DNA of 64,000 bases from an uncultured Albidovulum sp. (GTDB taxonomy: Bacteria; Pseudomonadota; Alphaproteobacteria; Rhodobacterales; Rhodobacteraceae): NCBI GenBank assembly GCA_913064775.1, contig CAJYAD010000002.1, positions 62,001-126,000 of the forward strand, given 5' to 3'. Each line of letters starts with the position of its first letter. Within the stretch, counting starts at the first letter, position 1. Below the pieces are notes generated by a model. That model was not told where the DNA came from, ran no database searches, and saw only the letters and a program-made list of their open reading frames with translations. Shown here in pieces: positions 24,920 to 39,643 of this stretch. Both the position numbers and the translations under genes were made by a program.

Positions 24920-26773
24920 ATGGGGCTGTCTCGGCGGGGAACCAGCCGCGAAGATCCCCCGATCTGGCCGGGTTTCGTCGACGCGATGACCTCGCTTCTG
25001 ATGGTGCTGATCTTCGTGCTGACGATCTTCATGATCGTGCAGTTCGTGCTGCGCGAGACGATCACCACGCAAGATACCCAGATGGGCCAGCTGAACGCCC
25101 AGATCCAGAATCTGGCCGACGCGCTGGGCCTTGAGAAGCGCAAGAATACCGACTTGTCCGACACGCTCTCGGCGGCGCAGCAAAAGGCCGATGAACAGAC
25201 CTCGCTGATCGCCACGCTCAACAGCCAGCTTGCGGCGAAGTCCAGCGATCTGAGCGCGGCAAAGCTCAAGATCACCGATTTCGAGGCCCGGGTGGCGGGG
25301 CTTCTGGCCGACAAGGCCTCGGCCCAGAAGGCCAACGATCAACTGACGGCCAAGCTGGACGATGTCCAGGCGCAGCGCGCAGCGTTGCAGTTGGCCGTCG
25401 CCAAGGCCCGCAAGGAGGTCGACGCCCAGGCCGAGGCCGCGCGTCTGGCCGCCGCCCGCGCCGAGGCGATGCAGGCGCTGGTGACAAGCCTGCAAAAGCA
25501 GACCGCGGCGAAGGACACCAATCTGGTCGCGCTGGCGGCAGAGCTGTCGGACCAGAAGGACAAGACCCAGGCCCAGGCCGCGCAGGTGGCCAAGCTGCAA
25601 TCGGACCTGACCGAGGCCCAGAAGGCCAAGCTTGCCGAGGCCGCCGCCGCGCAGGCGCTGCAGGCCAAACTGAAGGGCGCCCAGGACCAGCTGAGCGCGG
25701 CCGAGACGCGGCGCCTGGCCGACGCGGCGGCGACGAAGCTTCTGCGTGACAAGCTGAAGAATTCGCAAGATGAGCTGACGGCGATGACGCTGGAGCTGGA
25801 GGCGCAGCGCAAGAAGGCCGAGAATACGCTGACCCTTCTGGCCGCAGCGCAGGCGGCAGGCAAGGATCTGAACGCCAAGCTGGCGGCGGCGGTTCTGGCC
25901 CAGGATCAGGCGCAGCAGAAGGTCCAGGATCAGACCGCCAAGCTGTCGGCGGCGCTGGCGGCGAAGCTTGCCGCCCAGCAGAAGGCCCAGACCCAGATGA
26001 CCGAGGCCCAGCAGAAGGCAGTGCTGCTGGCGGCGGCCAACAAGGCGCTGTCGGGTGAGAAGGCGAAATCCGCCGCGGCGTTGCGCAAGATGGCGCTGTT
26101 GAACGCCCAGATCTCGGCGCTGCGCACACAATTGTCGAACCTGCAGGGGGTGCTGGATGTCTCGGCCGCGAAGGACGCCAAGAACAAGGTACAGATCCAG
26201 ACTCTGGGCAGCCAGCTGAACGCGGCGCTTGCCCGGGTCGCGGTGGAAGAAAAGCAGCGCCTGGCGCTGGAAGAGGCCGCGCGCAAGGCCGCCGAGGCGA
26301 AGGCGCAGAACCTCGAATCTTACCGCTCGCAATTCTTCGGCAAGCTCCGGCAGGTGCTGAAGGGTCAGCCCGGCGTGCGGATCGTGGGCGACCGCTTCGT
26401 GTTCTCCTCGGAGGTGCTGTTTGAGCCAGCCTCGGCCACGCTGTCGCCCGAGGGCCGGAAGCAGATCGCGGGGGTGACCAGGACGTTGCAGACGATCGCC
26501 GCCGAGATCCCGCCCAGCATCGACTGGATCCTCGAGGTCGATGGTTTCACCGACGCGACCCCGCTGTCGGGCACCGGCCAGTACAAGGACAATTGGGAAC
26601 TCAGCCAGGCCCGGGCGCTGTCGGTGGTGCATTACATGATCGATCAGCTTGGCTTCCCGCCCAAGCGCCTGGCGGCGGCGGGCTTTGGTCAGTACCAGCC
26701 GGTCACCACGGGCGACACGCCCGAGGCGCGGGCGCAGAACCGGCGCATCGAGCTGAAGCTGACGCAGATGTAG
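24920..26773 (+). CDS. MotB/OmpA-like protein with very long periplasmic coiled coil
   Basis: A 617 aa predicted stator partner. One N-terminal TM (about 18-45) begins WPGFVDAMTSLLMVLIF; Asp21 is placed like the ion-carrying Asp of MotB. Residues 50-465 are an almost unbroken Ala/Lys/Gln-rich heptad-like region (a coiled coil of perhaps 60 nm if fully extended). The C-terminal OmpA-like peptidoglycan-binding domain (about 485-617) has FSSEVLFEPASATLSPEG, VDGFTDATPLSG, NWELSQARALSVVHYMI and NRRIELKL. It starts 3 bp after the channel gene. The long spacer is the odd part; MotB has only a short linker. Confidence 0.85.
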   Translation: MGLSRRGTSREDPPIWPGFVDAMTSLLMVLIFVLTIFMIVQFVLRETITTQDTQMGQLNAQIQNLADALGLEKRKNTDLSDTLSAAQQKADEQTSLIATLNSQLAAKSSDLSAAKLKITDFEARVAGLLADKASAQKANDQLTAKLDDVQAQRAALQLAVAKARKEVDAQAEAARLAAARAEAMQALVTSLQKQTAAKDTNLVALAAELSDQKDKTQAQAAQVAKLQSDLTEAQKAKLAEAAAAQALQAKLKGAQDQLSAAETRRLADAAATKLLRDKLKNSQDELTAMTLELEAQRKKAENTLTLLAAAQAAGKDLNAKLAAAVLAQDQAQQKVQDQTAKLSAALAAKLAAQQKAQTQMTEAQQKAVLLAAANKALSGEKAKSAAALRKMALLNAQISALRTQLSNLQGVLDVSAAKDAKNKVQIQTLGSQLNAALARVAVEEKQRLALEEAARKAAEAKAQNLESYRSQFFGKLRQVLKGQPGVRIVGDRFVFSSEVLFEPASATLSPEGRKQIAGVTRTLQTIAAEIPPSIDWILEVDGFTDATPLSGTGQYKDNWELSQARALSVVHYMIDQLGFPPKRLAAAGFGQYQPVTTGDTPEARAQNRRIELKLTQM

Positions 26774-26845
26774 GGGCGGGGCGGGCCATGCGGCAGCGCG
26801 CCGCCGCCGATCCTCGCATCTCGGGGCCGGGCCCCTTCTGCAGCT

Positions 26846-26898
26846 TCTTTCTGGGGTAAATATCCCACGGGGGTCCGGGGGTGTGAAACCCCCGACGC
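26846..26898. repeat. Dispersed intergenic palindromic repeat
   Basis: CTTTCTGGGGTAAATATCCC, then ACGGGGGTCC, then a GGGGG-TGTGAAA-CCCCC hairpin. It lies between the convergent motor-partner gene and clpA, on the clpA exit side beyond its terminator. Confidence 0.8.
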
Positions 26899-26935
26899 CA
26901 CGGCCCGCAACCGGCGCGACCGCCCCCGAAATGCA

Positions 26936-26961
26936 AAACGCCCGGGATTTCCCGGGCGTTT
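26936..26961. terminator. Bidirectional terminator for clpA
   Basis: AAACGCCCGGG (26936-26946) and CCCGGGCGTTT (26951-26961) form an 11-bp perfect stem with a 4-nt loop, giving a T-rich tail on both strands. It lies 19 bp after the clpA stop. Confidence 0.88.
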
Positions 26962-26979
26962 GCCTGTCTCCTGCCGCGC

Positions 26980-29301
<2,322 letters not shown>

Positions 29302-29478
29302 TTTGCGTGCTCCTCTCCATATCTGGGCGAGGACGGGTCGAGGCCCGCTCTCACCGTTGCCTCATACATTAGAGTTCGGCTTTATTTCCGTAGCTTCAAG
29401 GCTTTTCTCGCCGAAATATGGTAATATTCTGCAAACGCTGAAAATGTGACCGTCAGGCCGCATGTGGCCGGACGCTGG

Positions 29479-30240
29479 TCAAAAGCGGTCCTTGCGGGCC
29501 CGGATTTCGGCGAAAACCTCGGCGTCGGGGGCATCGGCCATCCCGAGCGCCTGCTTGATATGGGGCTGGCCCGCGCGAAGAAAAGGGTTGGTCGCCAGTT
29601 CTTCCGACAGCGGTGCCTGCGCGGTGGGCAGCTTTCGCACCCGCATCGAGACCGTGCGGTCGATGCGTGCGATCAGCTCGGCGTTGCCGGGCTCGATAGT
29701 GCGGGCGAATTTGGCGTTCGCAAGCGTATAGTCGTGGCCGGAATAGACCACCGTCTCGGGCGGCAGGGCGGTCAGCTTCGACAGGCTTTCCCACATCATT
29801 TCCGGCGTGCCCTCGAACACCCGGCCGCAGCCCAGGGCCATCAGGCTGTCGGCGGTGAAGACCGCGGGCCCCGCGGGGAAATGAAAGGCGACATGGCCCA
29901 GCGTGTGGCCCGGCACCTCGATCACCTCGGCCAGCATCTCGCCCTCGCCGATGGTGTCGCGCTCTTGCAGCGCGCGGTCCAGCGGCGGCAGCTTGTCGGC
30001 CTCGGCCTGCGGCCCCATCACGGTGCAGCCATAGGCGGCGCGCAACGCCTCGACCCCGCCCACGTGATCGTGGTGATGATGGGTGATCAGCAGCGTGTCC
30101 AAGCGCCAGCCCCGCGATTTCAGCGTCGCCAGAATCGGGCCGGCCTCGGGCGCGTCGATCAGGCAGCAGCCGCCCGCGCCCTTCACCAGATAGGCATAGT
30201 TGTCTTTCAGGCAGGGGATCGTGACGATGTCGAGGGCCAT
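29479..30240 (-). CDS. gloB: Hydroxyacylglutathione hydrolase (glyoxalase II)
   Basis: Hydrolyses S-lactoylglutathione to lactate and glutathione in methylglyoxal detoxification. A 253 aa metallo-beta-lactamase fold with [14 protein letters not shown] metal motif, [28 protein letters not shown] and [14 protein letters not shown], all diagnostic of GloB. The ATG at 30240 gives [19 protein letters not shown]; the frame is open to 31434 but that part lies over the divergent methyltransferase. gloB next to this divergent methyltransferase is common in Rhodobacteraceae, from memory. Confidence 0.95.
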   Translation of the reverse strand: MALDIVTIPCLKDNYAYLVKGAGGCCLIDAPEAGPILATLKSRGWRLDTLLITHHHHDHVGGVEALRAAYGCTVMGPQAEADKLPPLDRALQERDTIGEGEMLAEVIEVPGHTLGHVAFHFPAGPAVFTADSLMALGCGRVFEGTPEMMWESLSKLTALPPETVVYSGHDYTLANAKFARTIEPGNAELIARIDRTVSMRVRKLPTAQAPLSEELATNPFLRAGQPHIKQALGMADAPDAEVFAEIRARKDRF

Positions 30241-30375
30241 GGCGTTTCCATCTCGCTTGGGTATTCTGTCCCTGAATGTGGAGCGGATCCCCCCGGGGGG
30301 CAAGTCGGACACGCGCGGCGTGGGCCGTCGCGCGGGCAGGGGCCGCGGTCGCGCTGTGAGAAAGGGGAACCAGCG

Positions 30376-31119
30376 GTGCATCTCGACGTGCTCGACCTGC
30401 GCAATTTCTACTACCGCACCGGGCTGGGCCGGGCGGCGCAGAAGGCGATCCGCGATCAGGTGACCGGCCTTTGGCCTCGCGCGACGGGCGAGAACGTGGT
30501 GGGATTCGGCTTTGCCGTGCCGCTTTTGCGCCCCTACCTGACGGACGCGCGGCGGGTGGTGGCGCTGATGCCCGCGCCCCAGGGGGTAATGCCCTGGCCG
30601 GCCGGGCAGCCCAATGTTTCGGTCCTGTCCGACGAGGAAACCTGGCCGCTGGCCACGGGCATGGCCGATCGGTTGATCATGATGCACGGGCTTGAGACCT
30701 CGGACAATCCGGCGGCGGTGCTGGAAGAGGCCTCGCGGGTGCTGGCGCCGGGGGGGCGGGCGCTGGTGGTCGTGCCGAACCGCGCGGGCCTCTGGGCGCG
30801 GCGCGATGCCACACCCTTCGGCTATGGCCGGCCCTATTCGGCCAGCCAGCTGGAGGGACAGCTGCGCCACCATGGTTTTTCGCCCGAACGGCACCTGTCG
30901 GCGCTGTATGCGCCGCCGTTGCAAAAACGCTTCTGGCTGCGCACCGCGCCGGTGTGGGAACGCGTCGGCCGGCGCATCCCGTGGCGTGCCGGTGGGGTGT
31001 TGATGCTGGAGGTCTCGAAACAGGCCTTCGCGCCCACGAAACCGGGGCTTGGCGCGGTGGTGCGCCGGCCGCTGAAGGCGCTGGAAGGGATGCCCGCCCC
31101 GGGGGTGAAGCCGATCTGA
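30376..31119 (+). CDS. SAM-dependent methyltransferase (class I)
   Basis: A 247 aa methyltransferase-11-like protein. The N-terminal glycine motif is modified ([17 protein letters not shown]), then [20 protein letters not shown] and [21 protein letters not shown], typical of motif II/post-II. GTG start at 30376 with AAAGGGGAA upstream; the frame extends far upstream through gloB but without coding sense. It is divergent from gloB with 135 bp between starts. Substrate unknown; the weak motif I leaves open altered SAM binding. Confidence 0.8.
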   Translation: MHLDVLDLRNFYYRTGLGRAAQKAIRDQVTGLWPRATGENVVGFGFAVPLLRPYLTDARRVVALMPAPQGVMPWPAGQPNVSVLSDEETWPLATGMADRLIMMHGLETSDNPAAVLEEASRVLAPGGRALVVVPNRAGLWARRDATPFGYGRPYSASQLEGQLRHHGFSPERHLSALYAPPLQKRFWLRTAPVWERVGRRIPWRAGGVLMLEVSKQAFAPTKPGLGAVVRRPLKALEGMPAPGVKPI

Positions 31120-31338
31120 GCGCGCGGCGTGGGGCCGGCGCGCTGTCTGCGACTCGCATCTGCGGGGGCCGGACACCGGGGGAAGGAAAGCCGATTCCGG
31201 GCCCGCTGGCAGCGACGTGCCGTCGCAGTTGCGTGAGCCGCGCCTTTCTCCTTGTAAAACATGTGTCAGCTGCTCACCGGCTCGTGAGCAATGTGGTTGC
31301 GAGGCCGTGTTACCTCTGCTAAACCCACGCCGGATTTG

Positions 31339-31363
31339 AAGATACATGCCCGGCGTGTATCTT
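31339..31363 (+). promoter_or_regulatory. Hairpin in the atp operon leader
   Basis: AAGATACATG and CGTGTATCTT form a 10-bp stem with one G-U pair and a 5-nt loop, 89 bp before atpH. There is no T-run, so it is not a terminator. The rest of 31120-31452 holds no gene and no promoter that I can place with confidence. Confidence 0.5.
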
Positions 31364-31452
31364 GGGGAGGCTACTGCATCGCGCGACACGCGCCCGGACA
31401 GGCACCGGGATGGGTTACTGCGAGGCGGGGCCAAGACAGCGGAAGGTTAAAC

Positions 31453-32012
31453 GTGTCCGAACCAGCCTCGATCTCGTCCGGTATCGCCGCGCGCTATGCG
31501 ACGGCGATTTTCGAACTGGCCCGCGAAGAAAAGGCCCTGCCGAAACTGGAAAATGACGTGGATGCGCTGGATGGCGCGCTGAAGGATAGCGCCGAGCTGC
31601 GCGACCTAATCTCGTCGCCGGTCTATACCCGCGCGCAGCAGGCCGCCGTGATCGGCGCGGTGGCGCAGAAGATGGGGCTGGCCGAGCTGACCGCCCATTC
31701 GCTGGGCCTGATGGCCGGGAATCGCCGCCTGTTCGTGCTGCCCTATCTGATCGCGCAACTGCGCGCCCGCATCGCCGAGGAAAAGGGCGAGGTCGTGGCC
31801 GAGGTGCGTGCCGCCACCAAGCTGACCAAGGCCCAATCCGACAAGCTGGTGAAGACGCTGAAGGCGAAGATCGGCAAGGATATCAAACTGGAAACCACCA
31901 TCGATGAAAGCCTCATCGGCGGTCTCGTCGTAAAGGTGGGCTCGAAGATGATCGACACCTCGATCCGTGCGAAGCTCTCCTCCCTACAGAATGCAATGAA
32001 AGAGGTCGGATA

Positions 32013-32013
<1 letters not shown>
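31453..32013 (+). CDS. atpH: ATP synthase F1 delta subunit
   Basis: Peripheral-stalk subunit that joins F1 to the b subunits, 186 aa. N-terminal [20 protein letters not shown] and C-terminal [20 protein letters not shown] followed by [16 protein letters not shown] are standard OSCP/delta features. The GTG at 31453 is chosen for GGAAGG at 31441-31446; the open frame runs to 31291 through the leader hairpin. Its stop overlaps the atpA start by one base (TAATG). First gene of atpHAGDC; the F0 genes are elsewhere, as usual in alphaproteobacteria. Confidence 0.95.
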
Positions 32014-33551
<1,538 letters not shown>

Positions 33552-33574
33552 GCGCGGGGCGGGGGAGAAAACAC

Positions 33575-35898
<2,324 letters not shown>

Positions 35899-35908
35899 GG
35901 AGGCCCCA

Positions 35909-36304
35909 ATGGCCACGATGCAGTTCAACCTAGTCTCGCCCGAACGGATGCTTGCCTCGATGGAGGTCACGGCGGTCGAAGTGCCGGGTGCCGAGGGCGA
36001 TCTGGAGGTGATGCCCGGCCATGAACCGGTGATCACCACGCTGCGGCCGGGGGTTCTGCGGGCCCATGGCGCGGGCAGCAAGAAATCCTTCCTGGTGACC
36101 GGCGGCTTCGCCCAGATCAGCGGCGATGAGATCTCGGTTCTGGCCGAGCGCGCGGTGCCGATCGAGGAAGCCACCGGCACGATCATCGACGAGATGCTGG
36201 AAGAGGCCAAAAGCCTGGCCGACGCCGCCCTGCCTGAAGACAAGGACGCCGCGCACAAGCTGATGAACGACGTGGAAAGCCTGCGCGGCACGATGGCGAT
36301 CTGA
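35909..36304 (+). CDS. atpC: ATP synthase F1 epsilon subunit
   Basis: Rotor subunit that can inhibit ATP hydrolysis, 131 aa. The N-terminal beta-sandwich is clear (QFNLVSPERMLASMEVTAVE, PGAEGDLEVMPGHEPVITTL); the C-terminal helical part is short and divergent, which is common in alphaproteobacteria where zeta, not epsilon, can be the main inhibitor. AAGGAGG lies before the ATG. Last gene of the operon; a terminator follows. Confidence 0.96.
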   Translation: MATMQFNLVSPERMLASMEVTAVEVPGAEGDLEVMPGHEPVITTLRPGVLRAHGAGSKKSFLVTGGFAQISGDEISVLAERAVPIEEATGTIIDEMLEEAKSLADAALPEDKDAAHKLMNDVESLRGTMAI

Positions 36305-36327
36305 GCGCCTTCGACGGAAAAGTGACG

Positions 36328-36359
36328 GGGGCTCCGGCGATGCCGGGGCCCTTTGCCTT
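36328..36359 (+). terminator. atp operon terminator
   Basis: GGGCTCCGGC pairs with GCCGGGGCCC (one G-U) around GAT, followed by TTTGCCTT, 24 bp after the atpC stop. Confidence 0.75.
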
Positions 36360-36676
36360 AGCAGGCATGGCGGCGGCTGGGGCGTGCGATCCGAGGCTTG
36401 ACCCGGGTTGTCATCGGCGCTTGGAATTGCCGTGGGGGTGTCATCGGGCCACATGCGATCACCGCGGATGCTTGCCAGGCCGTGCCGGCGTATTTGGGGA
36501 ACCATGAATGGGAAGGGCGCGCCTGCCCCCGACCGTTCGCGCCGGTTTCAGGGGGTGCGCGATGCCACCGGGCGGGCGATGAAGGCGGGGTTCGCGCCCG
36601 GCTGCCTTTGGGCTAGAGATCGGGCCATAGCCCCGGCGGGCGAGATGAGTGAGGGCGGGGGCGCCAGCAAGACAGG
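36360..36676. other. Intergenic region without a supported gene
   Basis: Short open frames occur here (for example 36398-36616 plus) but lack ribosome sites and family likeness. I see no repeat-family copy and no clear promoter for the lectin-like gene. Confidence 0.6.
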
Positions 36677-36682
36677 GTGGGC

Positions 36683-37033
36683 ATGAAGACTTTACGCAGT
36701 ACATTGATCGGCATCGACCAGGGATCGGCCCTGCTGTTCTCGGATTTCGAGGATGGTGGCAAGATGTGGACCGGAACCGGCCCGCGCGAGGTGCGCAAGC
36801 AGGTGCGCTTTTCCCAGACCTTCCGCGCGCCGCCGGTGGTGCAGGTCCATATTTCCATGTGGGACATGGACCAGGCCACCAATCTGCGCGCCGAACTGGG
36901 GGCCGAAGAGATCACCGTCGAGGGGTTCGTGCTGGTGTTCAGCACCTGGGGTGACACCCGCGTCGCGCGCATCCGCGCCAATTGGACCGCAACCGGCGAA
37001 TTGATCGATCCGGACAATTGGCAGGTTGATTGA
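36683..37033 (+). CDS. H-type lectin domain protein
   Basis: A 116 aa protein made almost wholly of an H-type lectin domain, the GalNAc-binding fold first known from snail agglutinin: VRFSQTFRAPPVVQVHISMW, then EGFVLVFSTWGDTRVARIRA with NWTATG. No signal peptide or anchor is seen, so export would need another route. Start choice is uncertain: ATG at 36683 or GTG at 36677, with only weak AGGG upstream. It stands alone between the atp operon and convergent prs. Sugar binding is an inference from the family. Confidence 0.75.
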   Translation: MKTLRSTLIGIDQGSALLFSDFEDGGKMWTGTGPREVRKQVRFSQTFRAPPVVQVHISMWDMDQATNLRAELGAEEITVEGFVLVFSTWGDTRVARIRANWTATGELIDPDNWQVD

Positions 37034-37041
37034 AGGCGGCA

Positions 37042-37067
37042 GGGCGCAACCCGTTTTCGGGACGCCC
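37042..37067. terminator. Shared terminator between lectin gene and prs
   Basis: GGGCG-CAA-CCCG, loop TTTT, CGGG-A-CGCCC forms an interrupted hairpin in the 55-bp gap between two convergent stops. It lacks a T-run. Confidence 0.5.
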
Positions 37068-37088
37068 CGCCTGGCGCTATGATCCCGG

Positions 37089-38108
37089 TCAGCCGGGGGT
37101 GTACATACCCTCGTAGATCGGCACGAGGGTTTCGGTTTCGAACAGCGACGACACGGATGTGCCGTTCCAGATGTTCAGGATCGCCTGGGCGAACATCGGC
37201 GCGGTCGGCACGATGCGGATGTTGGGCGCGGCTTTCACCGCCGCCGACGGCTCTATCGAATCCGTGATCACAAGGCTCTTCATCACCGATTTCGAGATCC
37301 GCTCGACCGCCGGGCCAGACAGCACGCCGTGGGTGATATAGGCATGCACCTCCTTGGCGCCGTGATCCATCAGCAGATCGGCGGCCTTGCACAGGGTGCC
37401 GGCGGTGTCGCAGATGTCGTCGACGATGATGCAGCTCATGCCCTCGACATTGCCGATCACCGTCATCTCGGCGATTTCACCGGCCTTTTCGCGTCGCTTG
37501 TCGACGATCGAGAGCGGCGCGTTGATCCGCTTGGCCAGTTCCCGCGCCCGGGCCACGCCGCCGACGTCGGGCGAGACCACCATCACGTTGCCCAGCTGGC
37601 TTTTGAAATGGTGTTCGATGTCCAGCGCGAAGACCGGCGCGGCGTAGAGGTTGTCCACGGGGATGTCGAAGAAGCCCTGAATCTGGGTGGCGTGCAGATC
37701 CATGGTCAGCACCCGCTCGATCCCCGCCTCGACGATCAGATTGGCCACCAGCTTGGCGCTGATCGGGGTGCGGGCCTTGGTGCGGCGGTCCTGCCTTGCA
37801 TAGCCGAAATAGGGGATGACGGCGGTGATCCGCGAGGCCGACGACCGGCGCAGCGCATCGGCGATGATCAGCAGCTCCATCAGGTTGTCATTCGCCGGGT
37901 TTGAGGTCGGCTGGATGATGAACATGTCCTCGCCGCGGACGTTCTCGTAGACCTCGACGAAGATCTCCTGATCGTTGAAGCGTTCGACCCGCGCATTGAC
38001 CAGCCCCACTGACATCCCCCGATGCATCGACATGCGCCGCGCGATGGCATTGGCGAGGCTGCGGTTGGCGTTGCCGGAGATCAGTTTCGGCTCGGTGATG
38101 GCGGGCAT
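37089..38108 (-). CDS. prs: Ribose-phosphate pyrophosphokinase
   Basis: Makes PRPP from ribose 5-phosphate and ATP for nucleotide, His and Trp synthesis. The 339 aa protein has [40 protein letters not shown] (ATP loop), [11 protein letters not shown], the PRPP motif [18 protein letters not shown], and [19 protein letters not shown]. The ATG at 38108 follows GAGGA; an upstream in-frame start (38168) has no ribosome site. An Ala/Asn-rich stretch near the C terminus makes it slightly longer than E. coli Prs. Confidence 0.96.
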   Translation of the reverse strand: MPAITEPKLISGNANRSLANAIARRMSMHRGMSVGLVNARVERFNDQEIFVEVYENVRGEDMFIIQPTSNPANDNLMELLIIADALRRSSASRITAVIPYFGYARQDRRTKARTPISAKLVANLIVEAGIERVLTMDLHATQIQGFFDIPVDNLYAAPVFALDIEHHFKSQLGNVMVVSPDVGGVARARELAKRINAPLSIVDKRREKAGEIAEMTVIGNVEGMSCIIVDDICDTAGTLCKAADLLMDHGAKEVHAYITHGVLSGPAVERISKSVMKSLVITDSIEPSAAVKAAPNIRIVPTAPMFAQAILNIWNGTSVSSLFETETLVPIYEGMYTPG

Positions 38109-38161
38109 GGGCAGTGTCCTCGGAAGCGGCCGTTCGCGGGCCATATAAAGGATTCGGGGCG

Positions 38162-38189
38162 TTGACACCGCTTACCACCCAGCTAGGTA
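38162..38189 (+). promoter_or_regulatory. Promoter for the HCCA isomerase/hydrolase pair
   Basis: TTGACA (38162-38167), 16-bp spacer, TAGGTA (38184-38189), 37 bp before the ATG. Confidence 0.5.
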
Positions 38190-38225
38190 CTTGCAAACCG
38201 CGTGGGGACAAGGAGATGCCAGGCA

Positions 38226-38837
38226 ATGGCCCATATCGACTACTTTTTTGCGACAGTTTCGCCGTTCACCTATCTGGCCGGCCAGCGGCTGGAGGAAATC
38301 GCCGCCAAGCACGGCGCGACCATCGCCTACAAGCCGGTGGATGTGGTGGCGCTGTTCGCCCGCACTGGCGGCACCGCGCCCAAGGACCGGCATGAAAGCC
38401 GCCTTGCCTACCGCGCGCAGGAGCTTCGCCGTCAGGCGGTGAAGGCGGGGTTGCCGATCAATCCGCGCCCGGCCTTCTTCCCAGTCAATGCCGCGCCGTC
38501 CTCCTATGCCTTCATTGCCGCACAGGCCGAGGCGGCGAAGGGTGCGAAGGGCGATCTGGGCGCGCTGGCGCATGGCTTCACCCGGGCCGTCTGGGCCGAG
38601 GAACGCGACATTTCGGACGACGCGGTGATCCGCGATGTCTTGCGCGGCGCGGGCTTCGATCCGGCGTTGGCCGACAAGGGGCTGCTGCTGGGAGCCGAGA
38701 TCTATCCGAAGAACCTGGAAGAGGCGGCCAAGCGCGGCGTCTTCGGCGCCCCCTTCTACATCACCGACGGGGATGAGCGGTTCTGGGGTCAGGACCGGCT
38801 CGACGATCTGGACGCCCATCTTTCGGGGGGGCTGTGA
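38226..38837 (+). CDS. 2-hydroxychromene-2-carboxylate isomerase family (DsbA/GST-kappa fold)
   Basis: A 203 aa DsbA-like thioredoxin-fold protein with IDYFFATVSPFTYLAGQRLE, where Ser replaces the CXXC as in NahD/GST-kappa, and the C-terminal KRGVFGAPFYITDGDERFWGQ typical of the family. NahD isomerises hydroxychromene carboxylate in aromatic degradation, but no aromatic pathway genes are nearby, so a general glutathione-linked isomerase is all that can be claimed. The start follows AAGGAG (38209-38214). Overlaps the next gene by 4 bp (GTGA). Confidence 0.85.
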   Translation: MAHIDYFFATVSPFTYLAGQRLEEIAAKHGATIAYKPVDVVALFARTGGTAPKDRHESRLAYRAQELRRQAVKAGLPINPRPAFFPVNAAPSSYAFIAAQAEAAKGAKGDLGALAHGFTRAVWAEERDISDDAVIRDVLRGAGFDPALADKGLLLGAEIYPKNLEEAAKRGVFGAPFYITDGDERFWGQDRLDDLDAHLSGGL

Positions 38838-39643
38838 GCCTAGATCGCCCACTGCCCGACTGGGTGCGATGTCTGGGGCAGGGGCGGCGGCAAGTGCTGG
38901 CGCTCCATTGCTCGCTGGCGCATTCCGGCGAATGGCGCGGCCTGGCCGAGCATCTGGGCGATCGCATCACCATTACCGCCTTCGACCTGCCCGGCCACGG
39001 GCGGGCGCCCGACCATGACCCGGCGCGCGACATCGGCGATCAGGCGACGCAGATGGGGCAGGCGGTGCTGGACGGGCTGGCGGGGCCGGTCGATCTGATC
39101 GGCCATTCCTTCGGCGCCGTTCTGGCCCTGCGCCTGGCAATCGAGAATCCGGGCCGGGTGCGAAGCCTGACGCTGATCGAGCCCACGCTTTACGCCGCCG
39201 CGATCCGGGCCGACCTTCCCGAGATGGCCGATTTCGAGGCCCGGATGCGCCCGCTGGCCGAAGCGCTGGACGCGGGCGATCAGGACCGCGCGGCGCAAAT
39301 TTTCACCGCCGATTGGGGCACCGGCGAGGCATGGGATACTTTGCCCGCGGCGCAGCGCGCCTATATCTCGGCGCGGATCGGGCTGGTGAAGACGGCGGAA
39401 TCGGTGCTGCGGTACGATTCCGGCCGGGTTCTGGACCGGCTGGACCAGATCAGATGCCCGGTGCTGTTGCTGCAGGGCGGGGCGACGCCCGCGATCCTGG
39501 GCAAGGTGCTGTCACTGGTAGAGGCCGGGCTGGCCGACACGACGAAGATCACCGTGCCGGGCGCCGCGCATATGCTGCCGGTCACCCATGCGGCCGAGGT
39601 GGCCGCGGCGATCGGCGCTTTCCTCAGCCGCGTAGAAGGCTGA
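38834..39643 (+). CDS. Alpha/beta hydrolase
   Basis: A 269 aa alpha/beta hydrolase with an intact nucleophile elbow IGHSFGAVLAL, oxyanion region HCSLAHSGEW, and late His in GAAHMLPVTH. The substrate is unknown. GTG start overlaps the preceding gene's stop, so it is co-translated. Its last 20 bp overlap the 3' end of the convergent threonine aldolase gene. Confidence 0.87.
   Translation: MSLDRPLPDWVRCLGQGRRQVLALHCSLAHSGEWRGLAEHLGDRITITAFDLPGHGRAPDHDPARDIGDQATQMGQAVLDGLAGPVDLIGHSFGAVLALRLAIENPGRVRSLTLIEPTLYAAAIRADLPEMADFEARMRPLAEALDAGDQDRAAQIFTADWGTGEAWDTLPAAQRAYISARIGLVKTAESVLRYDSGRVLDRLDQIRCPVLLLQGGATPAILGKVLSLVEAGLADTTKITVPGAAHMLPVTHAAEVAAAIGAFLSRVEG

Noticed and set aside
23687-26773. Zorya anti-phage system (ZorA/ZorB)
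   Set aside because: The pair resembles ZorAB in general plan, but no ZorC, ZorD or ZorE gene is present and the long helical part is on the MotB-like partner. The following gene is clpA.
29302-29478. Sigma32 promoter for clpA
   Set aside because: CTTGAA is present on the minus strand, but no matching -10 element lies at suitable spacing.
29446-30375. Open plus-strand frame in front of the methyltransferase
   Set aside because: It is antisense to gloB, which has full glyoxalase II motifs; the upstream part has no family likeness.
36398-36616. Small gene between atpC and the lectin-like gene
   Set aside because: No ribosome site, no recognisable family, and competing short frames in all phases.
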